DNA of 30,737 nt, from positions 1-30,737 of the IMG/VR virus record IMGVR_UViG_3300010413_000198; one strand, written 5' to 3'. Each line of letters starts with the position of its first letter. Position 1 is the stretch's first letter. This document shows positions 7,533-14,320 of the stretch, one piece after another. Made by a program: the position numbers and the translations under genes. This stretch comes from a virus. The notes below the pieces were generated by a model that was not told where the DNA came from, made no database searches, and saw only the letters and a program-made list of their open reading frames with translations.

Positions 7533-7543
7533 TAAAGTCCTCC
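7393..7543 (-). promoter_or_regulatory. structured leader with competing stems upstream of regulator gene
   Basis: Read on the minus strand: GGAGGACTTT-A-GTG (7543-7530) can pair with CAC-G-AAAGTCCTCC (7463-7450), 13 of 14 positions. Inside is a perfect 7-bp hairpin GCGCCCC-loop-GGGGCGC (7494-7476). The second long arm can instead fold on itself as GACTTT-loop-AAAGTC (7469-7454). Then GCCTC-loop-GGGGC (7416-7402) is followed by TTTCTTTTT, an intrinsic-terminator look. CACAGGCGCC just before that terminator can also pair with GGCGCTTGTG upstream. Mutually exclusive folds plus a U-run resemble an attenuator or riboswitch. No known riboswitch class is recognised. Confidence 0.45.
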
Positions 7544-7560
7544 GTTGGGGACAATAAGAC

Positions 7561-7590
7561 ATCACCCCTTGAGAGTCAAGGGGTGATTTT
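7561..7590. terminator. strong hairpin after the 80-aa gene
   Basis: A perfect 12-bp stem, ATCACCCCTTGA with TCAAGGGGTGAT, and a 3-nt loop (GAG). On the plus strand it runs into TTTC. On the minus strand it lies 18 nt after the stop of the 80-residue gene but is followed by GTCTTATTG rather than a U-run. It most likely ends the minus-strand transcript of that gene before the structured leader begins, though its T-tract is poor. Confidence 0.5.
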
Positions 7591-7607
7591 CAGAAAATCG
7601 AAAATTT

Positions 7608-7850
7608 TCAGCGCAGGTCAACGACTGCGATCCCGTGGGCCGTAGCGAAGGCCGCCGCGATCCCCGTCGCCTTGAGCGCCGAGCCCCGGGCGTAGAGCTG
7701 GACGCGCTTCGTGGCGTCCGGGAAGCTCGCGAGGCGGAATTCGGCGGTCACGACATGGGCCCGGCCCTTGGCACGACCGAACTCGCGGTCCACGACGACC
7801 CGGGAGGGCACGAAACCGACTTTCTTGAGGTCAGCGATGCGGGTTTCCAT
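7608..7850 (-). CDS. hypothetical protein (80 aa)
   Basis: The start is the ATG behind AAAGGAGACCGAG. An ATG 13 codons upstream is in frame but has a poorer ribosome-binding site. The sequence METRIADLKKVGFVPSRVVV then RAHVVTAEFRLASFP and RVQLYARGSALKATGIAAAF suggests a compact alpha/beta fold. No family is recognised. It stands alone behind the best sigma-70-type promoter in the window and in front of a strong hairpin, so it is probably a monocistronic gene expressed by the host polymerase, perhaps early in infection or in the prophage state (inference). Confidence 0.65.
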   Translation of the reverse strand: METRIADLKKVGFVPSRVVVDREFGRAKGRAHVVTAEFRLASFPDATKRVQLYARGSALKATGIAAAFATAHGIAVVDLR

Positions 7851-7895
7851 CTCGGTCTCCTTTCGGCTGGTTTTGGCTTCGCTCTTCATGCCCTC

Positions 7896-7923
7896 ATTAT
7901 AACGCATGGTAGTATAATGTCAA
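7896..7923 (-). promoter_or_regulatory. consensus sigma-70 promoter
   Basis: On the minus strand TTGACA (7923-7918) and TATAAT (7901-7896) are both perfect, with a 16-bp spacer. The -10 box lies about 45 nt upstream of the chosen start of the 80-residue gene. Directly upstream of the -35 is CCGAATTTTATC, a block repeated in front of the tyrosine recombinase promoter at 22959-22986. Confidence 0.8.
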
Positions 7924-8206
7924 GGATAAAATTCGGAAGAAATCGACAAAAAGCACGAATAATCTATGGTTGATAACCGCAGCCAAAATTGAACGCCAGT
8001 TCCTACGATTCGAGCCACGAGGAGGGTCGGAAATCACGAATTGCCGTTAAGAGAAGAGTGTATGGTCAGACATCCGGAAATTGCTCCCTCCTCTTCAAAC
8101 GGCAATTTAAGTCCGAAACCGTGTTGAGATGCGTTTTCAGGCGGATTTCAAGCCGCGTTTTTATGAATGAATTCATTTTTAGCCTAACATACCGTGGTTC
8201 AACAAC
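7924..8206. other. non-coding stretch with long stem-loop
   Basis: No gene is supported: a 73-codon plus-strand frame starts with TTG, lacks a ribosome-binding site and looks random. A perfect 10-bp inverted repeat AATTGCCGTT (8039-8048)/AACGGCAATT (8098-8107) is extended inward by GAAGAG/CTCTTC after a small internal loop. Nearby are a small GCGG/CCGC hairpin (about 8142-8156) and the 12-bp palindrome AATGAATTCATT followed by T-residues (about 8166-8180). These lie just after the end of the minus-strand helicase gene and could terminate its transcript or hold a small RNA. Confidence 0.45.
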
Positions 8207-9624
8207 TTAGCGCGCTTTTGAGTCATTACTGAGACTACATCCGCTAATCTTGAATCCTTCGGCACGGCAAGCCTTGACTCTGGACAGGAAGTGACGGCGG
8301 ACCACCCGGCTCCCGGTGTCCATGAAATCGTGGACGATTGCCTCGGTTTTGCCCTTCGACGTGCGCAGCGCCCGGCCGATCCTCTGAATGACCTTGACCA
8401 CGCTTTTTCCACCTGCGGCGAGAATCATGACGTCGAGCTCCGGGATATCGACGCCTTCATCAAATATGGGTGTGGCGAAGATGATGTCGATGACCCCGGC
8501 CCGGATGTCCTTCGTGGCCCGGATCCTCTGCGCCGTGGAATTTTTGCCGGTCAGTGCCGCGAATCGGACGTCGTCCTCACAGTTCATCAACTCCGACAGG
8601 ATCTTCAGATGCCGGACCGTGTCGCAGATGATGAGGATCTTGCGCCCGTTTCTGGCTTCCTCGACGGCGAGAGCGATGATTTTCCGGTTCCGGGCATCGT
8701 GATTCTCGATGAAGGTCTTGCGAAGAATCGCCCATAAAACCTCACCGGCGCACTCCGCGATCTGATCCGATGTTGGCGGCCCGACTTGGTGGTATTTGAC
8801 CAGACACGGCACAACCCGGCCGACGTCCGCCATCTTCCCCGCCCGTGCCCGTGCGACGACAGGACCGGTTGTTGCCATCATTCGGGCATCCTTGTCTGGA
8901 TTTCCGGTTTCTGGAGTAGCCGTCAATCCGAGCCGCCAATAAGCCGGAACCATTTGGGCGACTCGGTAGAATGAGCTCGCAGAAGCGACGATGTGGCTTT
9001 CGTCACAAATTAGAATCGAGGCCTTTTGGACCATTCCACGGAAAGCGTCGCGTTCGTTCACGATGGTCTGCGGCATGGCGATCAGATATTTGTGGCCGGG
9101 CGTCAGCTCGTCGAAGAGGCCGTCGCCGATCTTCGCCGCGGTTTGCCCCGTTCGTGCAAGGATTCGCTCCGCGGTCTGATGCAGAAGGGGTGACAGAGCC
9201 ACACGCAGAGCCCGGGGATATGCTCGGCGACCATGATTCCGCATTCCGTCTTTCCGGCACCCGTGGCGAGTGCGAAAATTCCGCGGCCCCAGCCAGCCAA
9301 GAACTTTTCGACGCATCGGATCTGAAATCCGGACGGCGTGATCCCGGAGATGATGTCTGCCCGGAATTTGTGGGGTTCCGGCCGTTTGCGTTCATCGACG
9401 AATTTCGCCAGCGGGAACAAACGCCGCAGTTTCGAGAGAAGCCCTGTCGGGATCGTGGACCGTATCGGGCTGATGGGGTGCCAGTAGCCGTCACCACGGA
9501 ACCCGGGAATGAATTTTGCGCTCGGTATTTCGAAGCGGATTTCACGATCCATTCGGCGCAACGTGTCACGGTCGGTCTCGATTTTCGAAACGATGTTCCC
9601 GATCTTGACGACGATTTCTGACAT
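8207..9624 (-). CDS. UvsW-like SF2 DNA/RNA helicase, interrupted by a frameshift
   Basis: Two overlapping frames together make one SF2 helicase. The first frame starts at the ATG at the right end and runs through residues 1-146 with GFQIRCVEKFL and Walker A ATGAGKT (120-126) up to VWLCHP. The second frame carries on at LLHQTAERILARTGQ with DESH (motif II), GLTATP (III) and QRIGRALR (VI). The switch falls at a run of four C on the coding strand (plus 9187-9190). One extra C, or a -1 slip, joins HP to LLHQTAERI as expected for motif Ia. Without it the first frame stops at 9103 (about 173 aa). T4 UvsW unwinds branched DNA and R-loops, and a similar role is likely. There is no purine-rich ribosome-binding site, and a GC hairpin lies immediately upstream. 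Confidence 0.8.
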
Positions 9625-9635
9625 GATAAATGGGC

Positions 9636-9726
9636 GGGGCCCGGGCTCCGCACCAGCCCGGGCCCCTATTGGGGGGATAGGGAAGTCCAAATTGAGGCCC
9701 GGGACGGATCCGCGTCGCCCCGGGCC
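9636..9726. repeat. two GC-rich hairpins in the helicase leader
   Basis: The first is a perfect 12-bp stem, GGGGCCCGGGCT (9636-9647) with AGCCCGGGCCCC (9655-9666), loop 7 nt, ending 11 nt from the helicase ATG. The second has 8-bp arms GGCCCGGG (9696-9703) and CCCGGGCC (9719-9726). Both lie between the recurring element at 9751-9785 and the helicase start, so they would be in the 5' untranslated RNA and may restrain translation. Related CCCGGGC hairpins occur at 21927-21957 and 23466-23489. Confidence 0.6.
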
Positions 9727-9750
9727 AAGAACAAAAAGGAAACGGACGTC

Positions 9751-9785
9751 TATAAGACCTTCTTCTCGGCATTCCAGATATTTTC
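9751..9785 (-). promoter_or_regulatory. recurring bipartite element, copy B
   Basis: Minus-strand GAGAAGAAGGTCTTATA (GAGAAGAAGGT at 9767-9757) behind the distal box GAAAATATCTGGAATGCC (9785-9768). It lies about 130 nt upstream of the helicase ATG, too far to be a ribosome-binding site, which is the best evidence that the element acts at the DNA or transcription level. It forms a divergent pair with copy E in front of the polymerase gene. Confidence 0.65.
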
Positions 9786-9806
9786 ACGAAATTTGAGAAA
9801 AAAGGC

Positions 9807-9840
9807 GAAAATACCTGCAGCCGCGAGAAGAAGGTCTAAT
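9807..9840 (+). promoter_or_regulatory. recurring bipartite element, copy E
   Basis: Distal box GAAAATACCTGCAGCCGC (9807-9824) followed by GAGAAGAAGGTCTAAT, which abuts the polymerase ATG. AGAAGG is 6 nt from the ATG, so this copy also serves as the ribosome-binding site. If it is a promoter, the transcript must start inside the element and have a very short leader. Confidence 0.6.
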
Positions 9841-12800
9841 ATGAACCTCGCCGCGCTGCATTGCCACTCCGAGTTTTCGGCTCGGGATTCGCTGATCAGG
9901 ATCGGAGAATTGCCGCAGATCGCGAAAGATCAGGGATGGGATGCGGTCTCCCTCAACGATCACGGGGGGATCGACGGTGCCTTCCGTTTCGTGAAGGAAT
10001 GCAGAAAGGTCGGGATCAAGCCGATTCTGGGAACCGAACTCTATATCCATCTTGGTGACGACGTCCGCGACGCGCATTTGACGGTGATCGCCAAGAACGA
10101 AAACGGGTTTTCGTCGATTGCGAAGCTAATTTCGCATGGCAATATGCAGCGCTACAAACCCAAGCGCAGGCATGCCGCCGTGACGATGGAAGAAGTTTTT
10201 GAAATCCTTGAAGATTGTATTCTTCTTACCGGATGCGCCGGATCGGTTTTCTGGGGTGAAGATGAACGGGCACCCGGATATCTCGACAAAGCCCGTGAAA
10301 AATTCGGGGATGACCTCTTTTTCGAAGTCCAGCCGCTTTCCGACATGACCGATCAGCACCGAGTCAATCGGATCGTGGCATCAAAGGCCAAAAGTTTCGG
10401 TCACCCACTTGTTGTCGGATCTGACTGCCATTTTGCGCCCGGCGAACAGAAATTCCACGAGGCCTTGCTGGCCGTGGGGTCCCGGGCGCAGGTGGGGACT
10501 GATAAGGCATGGAAGTTCTCGACGAAACTGAACTACATCATGACGCCCGAAGATACCGTCGAGCACCTGAAACAGACAAATCTGACCGAAGCCGAAGCCC
10601 GTGCGGCGGTGGAGAACACCGAAGCGGTCTTCAATGAGGTCGGCAATTTCGACTGGAACCTGCTTCCGGCGCCACGACTTCCGAAGGTCTGCAAGGATCC
10701 CGAAGGCACTTTCCGGAAGCTCGCCGCCGACGGTCTGAAATGGCGTGGCCTCGACGGCAATCCCGAATACGAAGCGCGGCTCAAGGAAGAACTCGACGTC
10801 TTCTGCGAAGCCGGAATCGCCGGATATTTTACGCTTGCCGATGAGATCATCAAACTTTTCAGGCAGGAAGGCGCGTTCATAGGCCCGCGCGGTTCCGTTG
10901 GTGGCTCTCTTGTCGCGTATTGCATGGGCATCGCGCAGATGGACCCCATCAAGCATGAGCTTTCATATCAGAGGTTCTATTTTCCGGGCAGGAGAGGGTG
11001 GCCCGACATTGATATCGATCTCGATGACGATTTTCGCCAGCGTGTGCCCGAAATCCTTCGGGCCCGTTTCGGTGATTCAAATGTCGCACAGATTTCAAAC
11101 ATCATGTACTTCCGGGCGCGAACCGCCATTGCTGACGCCGCCATGGCTTATGGCGTCGATATTTCTTGGGTTTCGCAAACCTATGAACAGATCAAAGCCG
11201 CGGAGGAGAGCGGGAAGCTCGAAGACTTTCCGGCCGGGGCCTTCCTTCGAGACAATCATCCGGAGGCCTTCGCCTTCGCGAAAAAGCTGGTCAACCGGGT
11301 CAAAACGTTTGGCGCCCATGCCGGGGGATTCGTGATCTGCGAGAACGAGATCACGTCCGGGCGCTCGTGTGTCGTGAGGCGCGGGAAAGATCTCTGCCTT
11401 TCGTGGAACATGGCGGACAGCGAAGATCTCGGGTTCATCAAATTCGATTTTCTCGGCTTGTCATCTCTGAAAGCCATCAAAGCGATTCAGGAAATGACGG
11501 GGACAAGCCTTGATGACGCCGATTTCGAAGATGCGCGCGTCTATGACGACCTCTCGAATGGTCGATGCGCCGCGGTTCCGCATTTCCTTTCGGCCGGAAT
11601 GCGGATGTTTTTGGCGATGCTCAAGCCGAAGTGTTTCAAAGATCTTGTCTGGGCGATTTCGGCTTTCCGTCCCGGCGGTTTGGGGCAAATGACGCCTGAA
11701 AAATTGGTTGAAGCCTACCACCGCGACCCCGACGAGATCATCGTCTATCAGGAAGAGATCATGCACCTCTGCGTCGGGCTGGCCGGTTTCTCGTGGATGG
11801 AAGCCGACAAGGTCCGCAAAGTCATCGCCAAGAGCAAGGGGTCCGAAGCTCTCGACGCCTTTCGCGATAAGTTTGTCGAAGGGTGCTTGAAAAACGAAAC
11901 GCTCGACAAAGATGAAGCCAATGAACTATGGGATTCGATTCTTGAGTTTGGCCGGTACTCCTTCAACATGTGCTTGCATCCGTTGACGCTTGTGCTTATA
12001 ATAAATAGCGATGACACACTCGAAACAAGAGAAATTGGTATGGTCCGCAAAGGAGAATATCTCCTCGGTCCTAACGGTTCTAGGCGATTGGTCAAAAGCA
12101 AAATGGTCAGTGAGCGGCAATCGTTCGAGATTCTACTTGATGGCGGAGAAAGCGTTTGTTGTTCATCCGATCACCGCTTTGTCTCAGATCGAGGCATCGC
12201 GGAGCCGATTTACGAAATCGCGAAACGTGGTGGAAGTATTGCCGTCGAAACCAGCACACAATGCCCGGGAGTGGGCATGTCTGGGTTGCGGGAAAAAGTT
12301 CACGGGAAGGCACAGAAAAAACAAACATCAGAGGGAATGTCCAAAGTACCCAGAAGCAAGAAAGAAATTACGTGCGGACACGATGCGCAAAAATTGGGAG
12401 AATCCAATTCATCGGGAACATATGATCGCGTCTGCATCGAAACCGAAACCATTGACCCCCGCAGTTCTACGGGCAAGAATGGAAGCAGCAAAAAGATTTC
12501 AAAAGTGGAGAGAAGAGAACCCGGACAAAGTGAAAGAACATGTGAAGTTGATGCAAAAAGCTGCAAGGAAGTCAAAACGGACGATATCAGCTTTAGAGGA
12601 TGGTTTCGCGAAACTTGTTCCAAATGCTGCGCGGCGGATATTATTCCGCCTGAATGGGAAGAACTACGAAGCGGATTTCCTGCTTTCAAAGAAGTTTATG
12701 GTGGAAATCGACGGGCTTCATCACTTCAAGCCTGTTTTTGGGGAAACACGGCTCGCTCAAGTACGATCCCGCGATGTATGTTTGGAGAAAGCGGTTCTGA

Positions 12801-14049
12801 AATCGAAGTCAATCAGGCTCGTGCGGATCGGGATCGATTGCTTCACGACGAGAGGGGATATCCGTCCGGTGATGTTGAAGAAGATCGTGGCCTCTCTGAA
12901 AGATACGACACCCGGCATCGTGCGCTTCGGAAAATTGTGGCAATCGTTACAAGGGGAATCGAGTCTTTAATTGATATTGAAGTTGATGAAGACCATCTTT
13001 TCATGCTTGCGAATGGCATTATTTCACATAATTCCCATGCCACGGCATATTCCGGTTCCTCATTCAAGATTGCATGGGCGAAGCGTGCGTTCCCGATCGA
13101 ATCCTATTGTGCCCTACTGCAACTAGAGCAGGCCAAAGCGAAGAAGCGTCAGGAAAACGAAATTTCTTTCCTGCTCGACGAAATGATGGAACTCGGGATT
13201 CCGGTCACGCCACCGGATGTTAATCTGTCCGGGCTCGATTGGCTTATCGTCGAGACCGGGAAAGGCAAAGCGATCGCGACTCCGCTGACCGAAATCCCGG
13301 GAATGAAGACCACCACCGCGAAAGCGATTTTCAATCGTCGTATCGGAGAAACAAAAACAGATCCCGGCGGGCCGTTCAAAGACAAAGAGGATTTGCGCAA
13401 GCGGCTCGGAAAGTTGAAATACCCGCCCGGACTTCTGGAATGTGCGTTCGGCGAACGTGTTTCGATTTCGGGAGAAGTTCGAAATCCCCGCGGGGCTTTC
13501 GAAAAGGAATTTCTGCACGAGATCAAGACCTGCGTCGATTGTGAACTCACGTCGTTGTGCAGGGCCCCGGTTCTTCCAGAACGCGGGAACACGAATATTC
13601 TGATCGTCGGTGAGGCTCCCGGGAATGATGAGGACCGTAGAGGCCGCCCATTTGTCGGGAAGTCCGGAAAGCTGATGAATCTGATTCTCGACCGTTATGG
13701 GATCAAGCGCGGCGATGTGACATGGACGAATTCTGTCCATTGCAAGCCGAACGGACCCGAATATCCGACCGATTGCCCATGGGTTTTCGACGAAATCGCG
13801 CGGCTCGAACCGCCGCTGATTCTTGCCGTCGGTCGCCGTGCTTTTCACAAACTCGGCGGCGACATCGGGATCATGAAAGCGAATGGCCGGGTTTTCGATC
13901 TTCCTGATCTTCCGCCGGTCGTGGCGAGTATTCACCCGGCATATGTGCTTCGGAACGAAACCGCGCTGCCGGAAATCGAACGCGCACTTCGAAAATTTGC
14001 ATCAATGGCGCTTCGCCTGATCGGAAAGAGCAATGGCAAGAAGGCATAA
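9841..14049 (+). CDS. DNA polymerase III alpha (PHP + C-family core), intein-bearing, fused to uracil-DNA glycosylase
   Basis: Precursor of 1402 aa, about 1048 aa after removal of the 354-aa intein. The PHP domain comes first (LHCHSEFS, LNDHGG, GTELYI, SDCHF), with metal ligands largely kept, so proofreading is conceivable. The C-family core has PRGSVGGSLVAY, PDIDIDLDDDF (two catalytic Asp), AHAGGFVI and FDFLGLSSLKAI (third Asp), then VYQEEIM. The intein sits between FNM and SHATAYS. A helix-hairpin-helix region follows (EIPGMKTTTAKAIF). The usual OB fold and clamp/tau-binding tail are missing. In their place is a family-4-type uracil-DNA glycosylase (about 13490-14049): CVDC...C...C for a 4Fe-4S cluster, GEAPGNDEDRRGRPFVGKSG and HPAYVLR. 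It is the first gene of the replication operon. The 16 in-frame codons before this ATG would overlap the regulatory element. Confidence 0.9.
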   Translation: MNLAALHCHSEFSARDSLIRIGELPQIAKDQGWDAVSLNDHGGIDGAFRFVKECRKVGIKPILGTELYIHLGDDVRDAHLTVIAKNENGFSSIAKLISHGNMQRYKPKRRHAAVTMEEVFEILEDCILLTGCAGSVFWGEDERAPGYLDKAREKFGDDLFFEVQPLSDMTDQHRVNRIVASKAKSFGHPLVVGSDCHFAPGEQKFHEALLAVGSRAQVGTDKAWKFSTKLNYIMTPEDTVEHLKQTNLTEAEARAAVENTEAVFNEVGNFDWNLLPAPRLPKVCKDPEGTFRKLAADGLKWRGLDGNPEYEARLKEELDVFCEAGIAGYFTLADEIIKLFRQEGAFIGPRGSVGGSLVAYCMGIAQMDPIKHELSYQRFYFPGRRGWPDIDIDLDDDFRQRVPEILRARFGDSNVAQISNIMYFRARTAIADAAMAYGVDISWVSQTYEQIKAAEESGKLEDFPAGAFLRDNHPEAFAFAKKLVNRVKTFGAHAGGFVICENEITSGRSCVVRRGKDLCLSWNMADSEDLGFIKFDFLGLSSLKAIKAIQEMTGTSLDDADFEDARVYDDLSNGRCAAVPHFLSAGMRMFLAMLKPKCFKDLVWAISAFRPGGLGQMTPEKLVEAYHRDPDEIIVYQEEIMHLCVGLAGFSWMEADKVRKVIAKSKGSEALDAFRDKFVEGCLKNETLDKDEANELWDSILEFGRYSFNMCLHPLTLVLIINSDDTLETREIGMVRKGEYLLGPNGSRRLVKSKMVSERQSFEILLDGGESVCCSSDHRFVSDRGIAEPIYEIAKRGGSIAVETSTQCPGVGMSGLREKVHGKAQKKQTSEGMSKVPRSKKEITCGHDAQKLGESNSSGTYDRVCIETETIDPRSSTGKNGSSKKISKVERREPGQSERTCEVDAKSCKEVKTDDISFRGWFRETCSKCCAADIIPPEWEELRSGFPAFKEVYGGNRRASSLQACFWGNTARSSTIPRCMFGESGSEIEVNQARADRDRLLHDERGYPSGDVEEDRGLSERYDTRHRALRKIVAIVTRGIESLIDIEVDEDHLFMLANGIISHNSHATAYSGSSFKIAWAKRAFPIESYCALLQLEQAKAKKRQENEISFLLDEMMELGIPVTPPDVNLSGLDWLIVETGKGKAIATPLTEIPGMKTTTAKAIFNRRIGETKTDPGGPFKDKEDLRKRLGKLKYPPGLLECAFGERVSISGEVRNPRGAFEKEFLHEIKTCVDCELTSLCRAPVLPERGNTNILIVGEAPGNDEDRRGRPFVGKSGKLMNLILDRYGIKRGDVTWTNSVHCKPNGPEYPTDCPWVFDEIARLEPPLILAVGRRAFHKLGGDIGIMKANGRVFDLPDLPPVVASIHPAYVLRNETALPEIERALRKFASMALRLIGKSNGKKA
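11971..13032 (+). mobile_element. intein in DNA polymerase III alpha
   Basis: The splicing blocks are intact. Cys1 starts CLHPLTLVLI (block A). ILLDGGESVCCSSDHRFVS is block B. LIDIEVDEDHLFMLANG (F) and IISHN (G, His-Asn end) are followed by Ser+1 of the extein. The site is the conserved FN-SHATAYS region of the polymerase, four residues past the classic cyanobacterial DnaE split-intein site. The splicing parts add up to about 134 residues, a mini-intein size. The 220 residues between them in this frame (about 12265-12925) are Ser/Lys/Glu-rich and match nothing, because those bases encode an endonuclease in another frame. Confidence 0.88.
12011..12970 (+). CDS. Vsr/EDxHD-like homing endonuclease nested out of frame inside the intein
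   Basis: This frame is +1 relative to the polymerase/intein frame. Recognisable protein begins near 12278 with a zinc-finger CLGCGKKFTGRHRKNKHQRE and C, then a basic helical linker (RARMEAAKRFQKWREENPDK). The nuclease domain follows: LEDGFAKLVP, GKNYEADFLLSKKFMVEIDG, LHHFKP, SRDVCLEKA and SIRLVRIG, the E-D-H-D order of Vsr-like homing nucleases. The first 85 codons are a shadow of the intein N-terminal block, so the true start is uncertain: GTG 12227, ATG 12140 or ATG 12383 are options, none with a good ribosome-binding site. It would cut intein-less polymerase genes to spread the intein. Endonucleases of this type are known from fractured split-intein genes. Confidence 0.75.
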   Translation: MTHSKQEKLVWSAKENISSVLTVLGDWSKAKWSVSGNRSRFYLMAEKAFVVHPITALSQIEASRSRFTKSRNVVEVLPSKPAHNAREWACLGCGKKFTGRHRKNKHQRECPKYPEARKKLRADTMRKNWENPIHREHMIASASKPKPLTPAVLRARMEAAKRFQKWREENPDKVKEHVKLMQKAARKSKRTISALEDGFAKLVPNAARRILFRLNGKNYEADFLLSKKFMVEIDGLHHFKPVFGETRLAQVRSRDVCLEKAVLKSKSIRLVRIGIDCFTTRGDIRPVMLKKIVASLKDTTPGIVRFGKLWQSLQGESSL

Positions 14050-14320
14050 AAGACGGGCTGCCGAGCGGCGCGCGGAACTGATCGCCAAACTCGGCGGAAA
14101 GTGCAAATGCTGCGGTTCGACTGAAGATCTTGAGATCGATCACATCAACGGCCGGACGTGGAATCTGCGCGAGAAATCTTCAGACGTCAGAATCGCGATT
14201 TATGAACGGGAAGCGAAACAGGGGCTTCTTCAGATTCTCTGCAAACCATGTAATGCCAGCAAGGGCGGGCATGGATATCCAAAACCGACAAAACGCAAAC
14301 GCAAGAAAGGCAAACCATGA
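14033..14320 (+). CDS. small HNH endonuclease (95 aa)
   Basis: A compact HNH domain: CKCC (about residues 24-27), LEIDHINGRTWN, and LCKPCNASKGG as the second zinc pair with the final Asn. The ends are very basic (MARRHKRRAAERR; KRKRKKGKP). The ATG overlaps the last 17 nt of the polymerase gene in another frame, so the two are coupled, and its stop overlaps the next ATG (ATGA). It may be a homing or structure-cutting nuclease used in recombination or packaging. The family alone does not decide. No intron is visible around it. Confidence 0.85.
   Translation: MARRHKRRAAERRAELIAKLGGKCKCCGSTEDLEIDHINGRTWNLREKSSDVRIAIYEREAKQGLLQILCKPCNASKGGHGYPKPTKRKRKKGKP

Noticed and set aside
7989-8210. 73-codon plus-strand frame
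   Set aside because: TTG start, no ribosome-binding site, crosses the long inverted repeat and looks random.
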